64,000 nucleotides of DNA from Smallanthus sonchifolius (GCA_023525975.1 CM042044.1:9906501-9970500); one strand, 5' to 3'; shown: positions 36,112-47,387, counted from the stretch's first letter. Translations and numbers: made by a program. The notes: generated by a model not told the origin, from the sequence alone.

Positions 36112-39100
36112 ATGGCGAAAATAGGGTTATTTGATCTTGAAAACCATTTTGCTTTTTATGGGGCGTATCATAGCAACCCAGTGAACATCTTCATCCACAT
36201 GTTGTTTGTTTGGCCCATTTTGTTCACATCTCTTGTGATTCTGTATTTCACACCCCCTTTGGTTGGTCTTTCTTTACCAAATAGCTTGATTCCGAACTAT
36301 GGGTTGTTGTTTACTGTGATCTATGCTGGATTTTATGTTTGTTTGGATGTGAAAGCTGGTTCTTTTGCTGGGTTACTCTGTTTTATTTGTTGGGTGTTTG
36401 GGAGTTCTGTTGCTCATCAGTTGGGATTCTCTCTGGCTTGGAAGGTAAAATTTGTTATTTTGTTGTTTTATTTTCAAAGTTGTTGATTTGGGTCAATTGT
36501 AGTGTTAATTTTGTTACTATTATGCAGATTATGGTGAATTTGAGGTTTCAAAGTTATTAAATTGGGTCAATTATAGTGTTTCTTTTGTTATTATTATGTA
36601 GATTATGGTGAATTTGAGGTTTCAAAGTAGGATTTAAGTTATTAGTTTGTGTCAAGCATAGTGTTACTTTTGTTATTACTATTAAAATTATGGTGAATTT
36701 GAGGTTTGAAAGTAGGATTAAAGTTATTAATTTGGGTTAATTATAGTGTTTCTTTTGTTATTATTATGTAGATTATGGTGAATTTGAGGTTTCAAAGTAG
36801 GATTAAAGTTATTAATTGCCGTTGGGGTTGGTGGCCCAGTGGTAAAGGAAAATCCTCTCGGAACACCAAGGTTTAAGGACGTCATGGCTTCAAGTCCCAC
36901 TCCCACAGGATTAAAGAATTAGCCTTTAAAAAAAATTAAAGTTGTTAATTTGGGTCGGTTATAGTGTTTCTTTTGTTATTATTTTGTAGATTATGGTGAA
37001 TTTGAGGTTTGAAAGTAGGATTAAAGTAATTAATTTGGGTCACTTATAGTGTTTATTTTGTTATTATTATGTAGATGAGTTTTCAAAGTAGGATTAAAGT
37101 TATTAATTTGGGTCAATTATAGTGTTTCTTTTGTTATTGGTATGTAGATTATGATGAATTTGAGGTTTCAAAGTAGGATTAAAGTTAAAATTTTGGGTCA
37201 GTTACTATTGTTATTATTTGTCAAATTAGAATTGAATTGTGTTGTTTTGTTAAAATTAAGCCTATGTAGGCATTGACTAGAGGAAGATGATAATTGGTAA
37301 CAATTAACGAGTGAAGAAATATGGGATGAAGATTAGGTGTGTAAGGTTAGGTGTAGTTTGGTTTTATTAATCGCACGTTTATTTCAATAATTAGTTCTAA
37401 TTACCGCGTGCCTTAAAGCATAGGTATACTGCTGAGTTTTTAGGTTAAACACTTCAACTACTTATTTAATTTCTTTTTTATTTTTATTTTTTCTTTTCAC
37501 TAAATTACATTTTTTAGGGTTATGGTTAAAGTTGAGCCGAATTTTTTTCTAATTTGTTTATTTCTTTTCTTTTCTTGTTTACATAGAGCTTGGTTGATTG
37601 AACATTGAGTGTATAAGTCAAATATATATATTGGTAAGTTTTGTCTTTCTTTAAGTTGTACATATAGCTTTTTAGGTTGTATACTACAGAGGTTACTTAT
37701 ATATTAAGTCGTATATTATTTATATATTATCTAAGTTTTGAGTTTTCAAGGATTAACACATTGTTTGTTGATTTCTAGTAGGGGTGACAAGATGTGGGTC
37801 GGGTCGGTTGAAAGAGATCATTTTTAGTATGGGTTGATATGTGCCGGGTCGGGTCGGGTTGACTGCAGACACTTTTCTTTTAACTTCTTTTAACATTTTT
37901 TAAGTAAATAATGTGTGATTACTATTAAACAAACATTATTATTACAATAATAATTTAAATGTTTGAATAAAACGATCTAGGATGTTATATGCGTTAAAAG
38001 TAGAATTTACCTATTTTTTAACTTGTTGACCCATTCCATTTACGTTTAGCTAAACCTTTTGAGTTCATCCATTTGACCTGTTTAAAATAAAACACAACCC
38101 AAATAGACTAATTCATAAATTAATGGATCGAAAACGTCACCTCTAGTCATTCAAGGTGCTTGTACTGAATTTATGTAGTATTTTGGCTGAGTTTGGTCAA
38201 ATTACACTTGCATAAATATTTGTTATCGATAAATCACCATATTGTTATACACTCGCAACCCATATTGTCAGGTTGTCCTTGCTGCTCAGTTATTCTGTTG
38301 GACGGGACAATTCATAGGACATGGTGAATTTGCGGTTTCAAAGTAGGATTAAAGTTATTAATTTGGGTCAGTGTAGTGTTTCTTTTGTTATTATTATGTA
38401 GATTATGGTGAATTTGAGGTTTGAAAGTACGATTAAAGTTGTTAATTTGGGTCAATTATAGTACTATTGTTACTATTATGCAGGTTATGGTGAATTTGAG
38501 GTTTGTAATTAGGATTAAAGATCATTTAGTTCAACTTCCAGATTGGTTTGTGTTGAAATTCAGTTTTAAGATGATCTTTCTTTTTGTTATCTTTTGTCAA
38601 GTTAGAATTGACTTGTGTAGTTTTGTAGAAATTAAGCCTATGTAGGCATTGACTAAAGGAAGATGATAACTGATAACAATTAATGAGTGAAGAAATATGG
38701 GATGATGATTAGGTATAAGGTTAGGAATAGTTTGGTTTTGTTAATCGCACGTTTATCTCAATAATTAGTTCTAACTACCGCGTGCCTTAAAGCATAGGTA
38801 GACTGTTGAGTTTTTAGGTTACACACTTAAACCACATATTTATTTTCATATATATTTTTTCTTTAGTTAAAGTTGACCCCTAACTCTTTCTAATTTATTT
38901 ATATGTTTTTTTTTCTAATTTGTTTATATCTATTCTTTTCTGTGTCGTTGAGTTTTATTTATCATACGTATTGCTTGGTTGGTCGTACATTAAATGTTTC
39001 AATCACAGAGATTTTTGTAGGTTTTGTATTTCTTTAGGTTGTTCATATAGCTTTTTAGGTTGTATATAAGGTTACTTGTATCTTAAATCGTATATTATCT

Positions 39101-40459
39101 TTTTTAACAGGAATCGTATATTATTTATATTTCTAAATTTTGAGTGTTCAAGGATTAACACATTGGTTCTTGATTTCTAGTAGGGCTGGCAAGATGTGAG
39201 TCGGGTCGGTTGAAAGAGATCATTTTTAGTATGGGTTGATATGGGCCGGGGCAGGTTGGGTTGACCACAGACACTGTCTGCTCATTTCTTTTAACATTTT
39301 TAAGTAAATAATGTGTCTATTACTATTAAACAAACATTATTATTACAATAATAATTTAAATGTTTGAATAAAATGATCTAGGATGTTATACGCGTTAAAA
39401 ATAGAATTTACATATTTTTTTAACGTGTTGACCCATTCCATTTACATTTAGCTAAACCTTTTAAGTTCATCCATTTTGTCCTGTTTCAAATAAAACACAA
39501 CCCTAATAGACTAAATCATAAGTAAATGGATCGAAAACGTCACCTCTAGTCATTCAAGGTGCTTTTACTGGATTTATGTGGTATTTTGGCTGTGTTTTGT
39601 CAAATTACACTTGCATAAATATGCGTTATAGATAAATCACCATATTGTTATACACTCGCATCCCGTATTATCAGGTTGTCCTTGCTGCTCAGTTATTTTG
39701 TTGGACGGGACAATTCATAGGACATGGCGTTTTCGAGGTAATTTTATGCTATTTTATAACACTTGTATTCCGTTTTCTCATTCACATTTTAATAATCAAA
39801 GTTTATTTTCTTTCCTGATTAGAAACGTGCACCTGCTTTGTTGGATAACCTCACACAAGCCTTCTTGATGGCACCTTTCTTTGTGTTGCTAGAGGTAATT
39901 CGTGTGCATCTTTATATAAATGTATGTGTGTCTATGCAGGAATGGCAATGGGCTGGGTATGGGACGGGTTCTAGTAACCCCAATCCTTACCTAATTATCA
40001 AATCATGTCCCATGGCCGTTGGGTACCCGTTACTCCATACTCATTGGATTTGTGGGTATACCAGTGGGTATTATTGTATACTCGGTTATGATCTTTTATG
40101 GTTAAATGTTACTTGTTGGGATGCCCATTACTAGAAACCTGATCTTAAACTCACCTTAAAAACTGACTTGAAATATCAAATACTCAACTCACGTCTAATA
40201 CACTTTGGGTGACTATCAACTTGGTTGATCCAATATATTTTATAAACTCGACCCGTTTGGGATAATAAAGAGCCCAAACCAACCCATTCTAGTTAAAGCT
40301 AATATGTTGCATTGTAATTATTATTGTCATTGATGATCGCAGGCACTTCAAATGGCATTCGGTTATGAACCATATCCGGGTTTTCATGCTCGTGTTAAAG
40401 CTAAAGTAGATGCCAACATCAAAGAGTGGAAGGAGAGTAAGCAGAAGAAAAGCTTGTAA
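36112..40459 (+). CDS. DUF962 / Mpo1-like endoplasmic reticulum protein, four exons, 194 aa
   Basis: Exons are 36112-36444, 39675-39737, 39823-39894 and 40343-40459. All introns are phase 0 and GT-AG. Family knowledge: yeast Mpo1 (DUF962) is an Fe2+-dependent dioxygenase that shortens 2-hydroxy fatty acids in phytosphingosine breakdown at the ER. Plant members are about 200 aa, matching 194 here. Visible features: the GAYHSNPVNIFIH motif with H20 and H29, hydrophobic spans about 32-46, 64-80 and 83-100, HQLGF with H102, CWTGQFIGHGVFE with H128, and a C-terminal PGFHARVKAK then a Lys-rich tail. The histidines are probable metal ligands (inference). The ATG is the first in frame. Intron 1 is 3.2 kb and heavily rearranged. 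The plant substrate is inferred from yeast. Confidence 0.92.
36463..37200 (+). repeat. Tandem repeat array in intron 1 of the DUF962 gene, period about 75-85 bp
   Basis: Units of the form TTATGGTGAATTTGAGGTTTC, AAAGTAGGATTAAAGTTATTA, TTTGGGTCAATTATAGTG, TTTCTTTTGTTATTATTATGTAG recur about eight times with small variation. Each unit ends in ATTATGTAG or ATTATGCAG, a fair 3' splice site, so the array multiplies potential acceptors. Two further units are at 38320-38500. Confidence 0.85.
36818..36934 (+). mobile_element. Short SINE (117 bp) in the intron 1 repeat array
   Basis: It is flanked by ATTAAAGTTRTTAATT at 36802-36817 and 36935-36950 (one mismatch). It has an A box TGGCCCAGTGGTAAAGG at 36832 and a B-box-like GGCTTCAAGTCCC at 36886, and ends in TTTAAAAAAA. 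It sits in one unit of the tandem array, so it is younger than the array. Confidence 0.85.
37200..39737 (+). repeat. Segmental tandem duplication in intron 1 including exon 2
   Basis: About 37200-38322 and about 38590-39730 are diverged copies of the same 1.1 kb segment, spaced about 1.4 kb. Shared landmarks include AAGCCTATGTAGGCATTGAC, CGCACGTTTATYTCAATAATTAG, the TAGGGSTGRCAAGATGTG TIR-like block and exon 2 with its acceptor. The right copy carries the functional exon 2 (39675-39737). Confidence 0.85.
38272..38322 (+). pseudogene. Duplicate exon 2 of the DUF962 gene, 3' end lost
   Basis: After an intact ATTGTCAG acceptor, VVLAAQLFCWTGQFIGHG is encoded exactly as in exon 2. At GGACATGG the sequence jumps into the intron repeat unit (TGAATTTGCGGTTTCAAAG) and reads to a TAG within seven codons, with no exon 2 donor. 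Use of this exon would truncate the protein. Confidence 0.8.
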
Positions 40460-40960
40460 AGTCAATGTCATGAAACACCTCTGTAACATACTGGAACGTG
40501 TTAGATTCGTGTCAGTTCCTTTACTGTCGATAACGAAATAAATTGTGGTTTTGGTTTTACCTGAATTTACATAAAATCAATTGTAAGTAAATTTTATTAA
40601 AGTAGTTATAGAACTATATTAAAATAATCGGTTTATATAAAGTTTAAGTAAAATATAATAGTTGTGTTAATAGTTATAATAATAATAGTAAACCAAAGGC
40701 CTTCTGTAACATGCTGGAACGTGAAAGTTGGTTCTTTTGGTAGTTTACTCTGCTAGTCTGCTTCATATGTGGGATTTTGGGAGTTCTGTTGCCCATCAAT
40801 TGGAACTAGTTTTATACCCGTCCGATGGTAGGGGTGCTTTGACATATTTTTTAACATGGAATAGTTGTCTTTCTTTGAATTGTAAGCAAAATCAGACAAG
40901 GTGTATGTATTAATGATTTTGAATGTATAAAAGCCTTTCATTTATACTTCATCTTTGTAT
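40460..40960 (+). pseudogene. DUF962 3' flank plus fragment of exon 1 (40721-40805)
   Basis: 40721-40805 matches the last third of exon 1 (GTGAAAGYTGGTTCTTTTG through GGGAGTTCTGTTGCYCATCA), with losses that destroy the frame. It is preceded by a second copy of the 3' untranslated words (TGTAACATGCTGGAACGTG, compare 40480-40500). So a second copy of the locus began here and was broken. Its intron-like continuation appears at about 44388. Confidence 0.7.
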
Positions 40961-41124
40961 TTGGGTTGATCGTCTGTCTTTTATATCAAGTATTGCTAAT
41001 GAGGTTATCCTTAATAACCCAAATACAGAGTACATGATCAACCTAATGCAAGAGAAGACGAATAAACTTGAATCAGACTAAAACATCAAAAAACCTAAAT
41101 TAAACTTAATTCATAACAACACCA

Positions 41125-41247
41125 TGATTGAAAGAAGATTTCTTGCTTACTCATTTCCACCATAGTATCTAGCACCTGGATATCCTTCACTGTATTTGTT
41201 GGTCATCAATCATCCAACTGCTTGCATCACTGAGGGAGTTGAAGGCC
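41125..41247 (-). pseudogene. Serine hydroxymethyltransferase exon fragment
   Basis: The minus-strand translation contains SVMQAVG, then after a stop LMTNKYSEGYPGARYYGGNE, the N-terminal substrate-binding region of SHMT, the PLP enzyme that interconverts serine and glycine. It is bounded by a TTTTAG acceptor and a GTAAGC donor, so it is a whole exon with intron edges. A TGA replaces one codon after AVG. It is an isolated exon and cannot give an enzyme. Confidence 0.85.
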
Positions 41248-41889
41248 CTCTAAAAGCAAAATATGATTATACCTTCACCGCCCATGATAACCAAACCAAT
41301 AAGCATCAAAAAATAAAGTAACAGAAATCTGCAGTAAAAAAACTACTATATAAAACTGCATCTATTAAACTACATAAAACTATATAACAATGCAGTAAAA
41401 AAACTGTATATATTAAACTACATAAAACTGCAGTAAAAAAAGAAACGGAAATCTCCCTTGGCCTTCTCTGTCAAGGACTTATTGGAGGTTTCCAAATCAG
41501 TTGGGGCAGCCAATACCATAAGCGAAGCAGTCCAGGTTATTATTCTCTCAGCCTTTTGGAGTCTTTGGAAAATGAGAAGCGTAGTCGTTTTTGGGGAAAA
41601 AAGGGTTTCTCTTAGCTGACTTATTGAAGATCTTAAGAGTTCAAGTTTTATGTGGATGAAAAGCAGGTCTAACATTGGTTTAATTGATTGAGGAAGTTGG
41701 TGTTCTTTTCAATTTTAGTTGTTTTCCTGGTTCTTTCTTTTCCGTTGTTCTATAAATTTGCCCTTTCTAGCTTCTTGCTAATGGGTTTCTTTTAATTAAA
41801 AAAACAACTCATAATCTTACTAATTATTAATATTAAACAATAGGTATCATGTTCATCCATATATGAAAGCATTAATTAGTACCTCAAGT

Positions 41890-42000
41890 CCAAATAATGA
41901 TGAATGCAATCCTTGAATCCTAACCGTCTCGAACTTCATCTTCACTGATCCAGCCGTTGGCATCTTTATCAACCTTAAATTTTTGATCATATCAAGAATT
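41890..42000 (-). pseudogene. EF-hand exon fragment (possibly RBOH-like)
   Basis: The minus strand encodes KVDKDANGWISEDEVRD, a canonical 12-residue EF loop with D at 1 and 3, N at 5, G at 6, I at 8 and E at 12, soon followed by a stop. The preceding LDMI-like words and the loop sequence recall the first EF-hand of plant NADPH oxidases, but a CDPK or other calcium protein is possible. Confidence 0.65.
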
Positions 42001-42494
42001 AGAACTAAAATAATTCTACTGATTTTATTATAAATTAATCAACTAAATATTATAAATTCTTACATGTCAAAGAAAGTTTGAAGTCTTAAATCAAAACTGC
42101 GATCAACAATTTGATCCCAGAATTATTTTAATTGAGTTGTGTTAAGAAAACACAATCTAGCTTCATTGATAAAAAGACGAGGTCTACCTGAAATATTATA
42201 TGTAATCAATTTTATAATTTATTGCATTATTTTAATTTGAATGTACTACTTGTTAACCTCCATAACAACTTACCATCTTGGAATTCATTTTGCAGTTAAC
42301 TTTGAATAATTTGAATTTGAGTGACATTGTTTTAGAGGCATAAGTAGTGAACTACTTATCATATCAAATGTAGTATTCTTCTTAAAACTGAAATGATGTC
42401 TTTTTTGTGTCGTAGAGCCAAAGGCGGAGTCCTCTCTATATGCAACTAAAACAATATCAAAGCAACAACAATCAAGCTTGAAGCCTAGCCTAAG

Positions 42495-42765
42495 CTCCAA
42501 TCAGTAGAGGTGATCTTACACACATCGATGAACTTTTGTACTGCATTGTGATATTATGTTCCCTGCAATCCAATTCCAAACCTTAGTTGAAACATATAAT
42601 CAAATACAAATGTGTGGTTATACTTATAAAATACATACCTCCCAGTAAAGTTGATTGCAGTCGGTGCACTGCCAGAACTCAATATTCCTGTCAAATAAAC
42701 AGTTGGGGATAACTTGAAATCCCTTTGCTGCTTCAAGGGCCTCTTCAATTGATAATGGCTTATAG
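42495..42765 (-). pseudogene. Mut7-C type protein, last two exons
   Basis: Minus strand: an exon near 42765-42640 encodes KPLSIEEALEAAKGFQVIP, then a CTDC zinc-ribbon block ending NQLYWE at a GTATGT donor. After a short intron (acceptor GATTGCAG) the last exon encodes GT-stop-YHNAVQKFIDVCKIT. This order fits the C-terminal Mut7-C RNase region of plant 3'-5' exonuclease-like proteins. The stop (CAA to TAA) and missing upstream exons make it a fragment. It abuts copia RNase H sequence at about 42768. Confidence 0.75.
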
Positions 42766-42769
42766 CGAA

Positions 42770-44387
42770 TGAGAAAACTTTAAGAGGAGGGGAACCCTGC
42801 TAGTGAGCATCCGTATATGCTTGAAGATGAGAGCCTGAATTATAGCGAATGAGAAGGGCATGATCAATTGTGCCTTTTAGGTATCGGAGAATTCTTTTTG
42901 CAGCAGACCAATGATTTTCTAAAGAGGCATGCGTGTACTAAGAGACTTTGTTTACAACATATGTGATGTCAGGGCGTGACATGACTGTTAACTCCTGTGT
43001 CTGGGTACCAAAAGTTGGAGCCACCAGGAGTACCTGATTGTGATTATAGATCCACATAGTTGGCATTAGAACGGGTGCAGAGAGTAAACATATCACGATT
43101 AAGGCAGTCCGATGGAATGTGCCCAATGCCACATCTGTTGCAGGTACTATAAACCGTGTTTTGTGCAGAGGCACAAGAGAATTGATTGTGACCACAACCT
43201 CTGTTGGCATTGTTGTAGTTTGTGTTGTTGCTCCCATGATAAGAGCCCTGACGTCCTCTGGAGTTATTGATGTTTCGATTTGCTGGAGGACGCGCACTGT
43301 AAAAAAGTAGAACCAGATCCTTGTATTTGATTGGTTCGCTAATGTTGGCAAGCGCAGCGCAGATGCATAATATTGTGCATGACTGAGATAGGCGAGAGGT
43401 GTTTCATCCACTTTCATATGAAGCTTAAGAAGTTGTGTTTTAAGCGTGTACTCCCTTGAGGCGGTGTGTGGAGCATAAGCTTGAGCAAGGGAGTCCCAAC
43501 AGTTCACGAGCAGTGATTCCCTGAACATGAGAAAATGAGGCTTCAGAGTCATTTGATATAATGATCATACGGACATGGGCATCATTGGCGAGCCATGATA
43601 GATAGTTGGGATTATCTGTGATAATAGGAGTTGCATCAGAGGTAGTGGCAACAATAGGACTAGGACATGGGATGGAACCATCGATGTATCTAAATAAGTT
43701 GTTGGTAATCAAGAAAGGCTCAATCATAGTCTTCCTTCCAATAGCCATAGTTTGTCGGAGAGAGTGTGACGACAAACTTGTGAGACGCCCGTTCGGTTGT
43801 TGAAAAAGCAAGAATTGTTGTCATGCTTAGTGTTGGCGAAAGGAGTCTCGCTGAAATGTAGTGTTGCCGAAATGTAGTGTCGCCGGTAATGTCGCTAGCA
43901 GTGTTGTTGCTAATGTCGACAAGTTGAACTTGCGTTCAAAAGAGGAATGTCGCAGATGTGAGTGTTGCCGAGACGAAAGTCGACCGACATGAAGAATGTT
44001 GACGTTTGAACAATGTCACCGGTTGAATCTTTGCGAAAAACACATATGAAAATGCAAAATTTTCTGATGAAAGAGAGATACAAAACAAAAACCAATTCGA
44101 TAGAAAGATTCCTAGTGCTTTGGAGATCAATTTGTAACGATCTTGAAGAGAAACAAGCACTCCAATGGTGGCGTGCAGCGGTAGGGTGACGAAGAACAAC
44201 AGGAGTGAGGTGGTTGACGGTGGTTTGTCTCTGATACCAAGTTAAACACCGTAAAGTGTGTGTAAATGTGAAAGATTGTTGATAATTGTAATTAGGGTTT
44301 ACAAGGAGAGATGTTATATACTAACCCATATTTACATAATCTACTTCTAATATTTACTAATTTACGTTTGTGTCTAATAGTTACTTT
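42770..44387 (-). mobile_element. Deleted copia element: 5' LTR, PBS, gag, then pol end
   Basis: On the minus strand: an LTR-like segment (44387-44241) with TATATAAC, a primer-binding site TGGTATCAGAGAC (44239-44227), gag, and then directly RT/RNase H words. Protease, integrase and most of RT are missing, so the element has a large internal deletion. No 3' LTR was found at the left, where host-gene fragments begin. Confidence 0.75.
42780..43811 (-). pseudogene. Copia gag fused by deletion to the RT/RNase H end
   Basis: Gag starts at about 43748 (MAIGRKTMIEPFL) and contains the NPNYLSWLANDAHVRMII block and, in a second frame from about 43552, RESLLVNCWDSLAQAYA, both typical of copia gag (UBN2 type). 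Near 43010 it passes into RPDITYVVNKVS and then, after a stop, HASLENHWSAAKRILRYLKG, which are late RT to RNase H motifs. A frameshift near 43500 and stops exclude a functional polyprotein. Confidence 0.75.
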
Positions 44388-44930
44388 TGTTATTATGTTC
44401 TTTTTACATGTTATTATGTTGCTTTTCTTGAATTTGAAGTTCTAAGTAGGATTAAAGCACATTTAGCTCGACTTTTATATTGGTTTGTTACTCAGTTTAA
44501 GCTATATTTTCTGCTTCATATTACTTGTCTTTTGTAATGTTTTTATAACCAGACCGGTTATTGAAGCCATTGTCTTACCAGTTGATAGGTCTTACCAATT
44601 GAATTGGTATAAAAACTAACATTATAAATAATTTAAAATTTTAAATATACACACACATCTGTGTATGTAAGGATGTATAACTGATTTAAAATAAAATATG
44701 AAATCTTAAATTAAACGAGATACGGAACCAGAATAGTAAACGAATCAATAAATGAGATTTTGAAGGGAAAAAATACAAAGTCAATAAAATATGAAATCAA
44801 GTCTGACAACTTGGTCCGATTTAACCGGTAACTCACCGTTTCAAATGGTTCTGATTCAAATACGCTGAACCAGACATGGTTTTTTCTTTTGCTATTTACT
44901 TTTGTTATTTACTGTCAAATTAGAATCGAA
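44388..44930 (-). repeat. Intron-like piece of the DUF962 copy with an AACCGGTCCGGTT-type element
   Basis: 44400-44480 matches the intron words of the DUF962 copies (TTTTGTTATTATG, AAGTAGGATTAAAG, TAGCTCGAC), closest to the inverted copy at 61200-61310. About 44540-44880 matches the reverse complement of 60795-61130. Confidence 0.6.
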
Positions 44931-45243
44931 TTTGGTAAATGAATGTGTTGATATCCCGTCTTCTTTATGGTCGCTTTGTGATATAAAGGTGGAATCGATG
45001 GTGCATCTGTTTTGGAATGCTCTTGCTTTGTGAGTGTAAGGTGGGTATTAGGTCTTGGAATGCTCTTGCCAGGTGGCTGGACTTGGATTTCCCAAGTTCT
45101 AAACGTCCGATAGATGTGGCTGACATTGTGTTGACAACTTCGTGGGTTTTATGGAGATTCCGGAACGATATCATATATAGGAATCACAACAAGACGCGAG
45201 AAAACACTTTCGATTCCATAATTATTCTTTTTTATGGTATGTA
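44930..45243 (+). pseudogene. LINE C-terminal fragment (zinc-binding RT tail)
   Basis: Plus-strand translation gives SMVHLFWN and, in a second frame, WNALARWLDLDFP, DVADIVLTTSWVLWRFRNDIIY. This H/C-x-W plus WRxRND layout is the tail of plant LINE ORF2. A frameshift separates the two parts and the rest of ORF2 is absent. Confidence 0.6.
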
Positions 45244-45417
45244 AATAGGAATCATAAAGTGAACATTAACTGAGTTGTGTGGTTGTAAAATCCAGTTTAG
45301 TCTTGTGATTTCTTAGTCCGTCTAGTTGCTTGCTAGTCGAGTCTTTTTACATATGTTCCATTGAGATGTTAAAAAAAATAATTAAATTTTGTTTCTTAAG
45401 GGAACATTCGATTCATA

Positions 45418-45472
<55 letters not shown>
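45418..45472. repeat. (TA)n microsatellite 1
   Basis: Uninterrupted TA dinucleotides, about 27 units, immediately left of a TIR element. Confidence 0.95.
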
Positions 45473-45475
<3 letters not shown>

Positions 45476-46968
45476 AGATGATCAAGAGAAAACCATAAAG
45501 TTTGGCGAAAACCAAGAAAACCATTCTCAACCAATCATAAATTTATCTTTTAATTTTAATATTTTTAATTAAAAGTCTAATTGTGTAATTTCAACAAACT
45601 TTAATTTTAGTAGTTTCAAATTTCCTTGATTCTCTCGATAATGATTTGGTTATACAAATATAATTTCTCTTTCACTTTTTTAAATATCACGTCCATATCT
45701 CTCTGATAAGCCCTAACACCGTCGAAGAACATTAATAGCATATAAACAAGAACATCAACCACGAAGCTAGATTTCATGATTTTAATGAACCGAAAAGGTA
45801 TGAATTATGATTTGCAAATACTTTTTTACGTTTGATCTTTTAAGAGGATTAAAAAAAGCGATTGCCCACATCCCAAAAAATGTTTCAAGGAGCACAATGT
45901 AAAGAATTAAAGTGGAATATGTTCATTTTCATTATGTCTGAACTTATATATCTAAACATGGTAAAAACAAATATCGCAAAAAATGATCATTATTTTAAGC
46001 GGATGAATTAATATTTTTCGAGGATCCGTTTAAAAACAAAAAATGTTTCAAGAGCACAATGTAAAAAATGTTTCAAAAAATGTTATTATTTTATTCAAAA
46101 CAAGAAAACAAATATCGCAATAGCTTTGAAAAAATTGAAAATTAATGTATGGGCACATGTTAAAACGAAATAATTTTATCTTTATATATGGTTTTATATC
46201 ATTTTTAATTAACTCTTTATGCTAATGAATTATTCCCGTTTTGATGTAATTGGGTATTTATTTTGGTAGGAGTAGATTGGATGATGATAGGAACGTGAAG
46301 AACACGAAGAATATTCTCTCAGATTTATCTTCATATATGGTTTTAGATCATCCAGTTGGCACGTCCCATATCTTGTATACGTAACTCGTTTTTTCAATTT
46401 TTAGTGTGAGCTATGCATACGTAACTCGTTTAAGCTACATATACGTAACTCGTTTGAGATACGTATACGTAACTAGTGTCTTTCCCTTTTTTATGTTTTG
46501 TTGATCTATATGTAAATATGTAAACCTGAGCTTTTTTTTTCTCTGCGCTATGTATATGTAACTCGGTTACTCTTTCATCATTTTATTATTTATGTTGTTT
46601 ACATATATGTAAACATGGTTCCATATACGTCCGCATATATGTAATTATTGAAAAGGTGAAAAAAAAATGCAGTCGTTCAACTGTTCTTCAATAATTTTTG
46701 TAAATTCTAAGTTTTGATTTTGAATGAAACTTATTTTAGATGGAGATTATGGAGAGAGAGAAAAAGAGAGTTTTTTTAAGGGATATTGATTGTTTATAAA
46801 ATATTAAAATTACAATCTACCCGATATACCCTTATATCAGTTAATTAAATCCATTTTCTATTAGATATTTACAAATTTGCCACTGACTAATCTCATCAAT
46901 TGATCAATTTCAATCAATGGTCAAAAGTTGGTTTTCGCCTAACTCCTGTTTTTCTCTGGAACCCTCCC
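45473..46968. mobile_element. Micron-like TIR element A in (TA)n, about 1.5 kb
   Basis: The left end GGGAGATGATCAAGAGAAAACC and the right end (complement GGGAGGGTTCCAGAGAAAAAC) are inverted copies extending over about 45 bp, including GGCGAAAACC. It is flanked by TA tracts on both sides. At 46370-46480 it holds a series of RYATACGTAACTCG words. No transposase frame was seen. Confidence 0.7.
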
Positions 46969-46979
46969 ATATATATATA

Positions 46980-47305
46980 GAGGAATGATCAAGAGAAAAC
47001 CACAAAGTTAGGCGAAAACCACATCATTTCAGGCGATTTTTTTTATTTACGTATATGTATCCAAAATCAATTTTTTTGATTTATGTATATGTAATCGCAA
47101 TTTTTTTTGTTTTATGTTTACGTATACGTAACACTATGTGTAAAAATATTTTTTGGTAAAAATGTTTATTATTACATTGATACTCTTATAAATAAATAAA
47201 AATAAAATAAAATAAAAAATAAATATTATTATATGATTGGTTAAAATTGGTTTTTTTAGTGGTTTTCTTGGTTTTTGCCTAACTTGTGATTTTCTCTGAA
47301 CCCTC

Positions 47306-47307
<2 letters not shown>
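46980..47307. mobile_element. Micron-like TIR element B in (TA)n
   Basis: Same termini as element A (GAATGATCAAGAGAAAACCAC with AAGTTAGGCGAAAACC, and the inverted GGTTTTTGCCTAACTTGTG at the right). About 330 bp, with TA tracts on both sides and ACGTATACGTAAC inside. Confidence 0.8.

Positions 47308-47384
<77 letters not shown>
47308..47384. repeat. (TA)n microsatellite 2
   Basis: About 38 TA units between elements B and C. A 108 codon frame across it (an IY-repeat) is an artefact. Confidence 0.95.

Positions 47385-47387
<3 letters not shown>

Larger units (their letters stand above)
40970..42770 (-). mobile_element. Patchwork of host-gene fragments, probable gene-capture element
   Basis: This 1.8 kb segment lies between the two broken DUF962 pieces and carries at least three unrelated host-gene pieces, all on the minus strand: Mut7-C exons (42495-42765), an EF-hand exon (41890-42000) and an SHMT exon (41125-41247). 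Splice sites are kept, so capture was at DNA level. This is the signature of Helitrons or Pack-MULEs. I could not find a terminal TC/CTRR pair or long inverted repeats that close the unit. A 257 bp frame at 41418-41675 inside it was not recognised. Confidence 0.5.

Noticed and set aside
36339..36560. 73 aa frame overlapping DUF962 exon 1
   Set aside because: Shadow of exon 1 in another frame running into the intron.
37779..38145. TAGGGGTGAC...GTCACCTCTA block as a separate hAT insertion in intron 1
   Set aside because: Inverted ends are visible but no flanking duplication was found, and a second copy at 39181-39550 arises from the segmental duplication; left as part of that repeat.
41418..41675. 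85 aa minus-strand ORF between the SHMT and EF-hand fragments
   Set aside because: I do not recognise it and the frame lacks splice context; may be another captured fragment, but not supportable.
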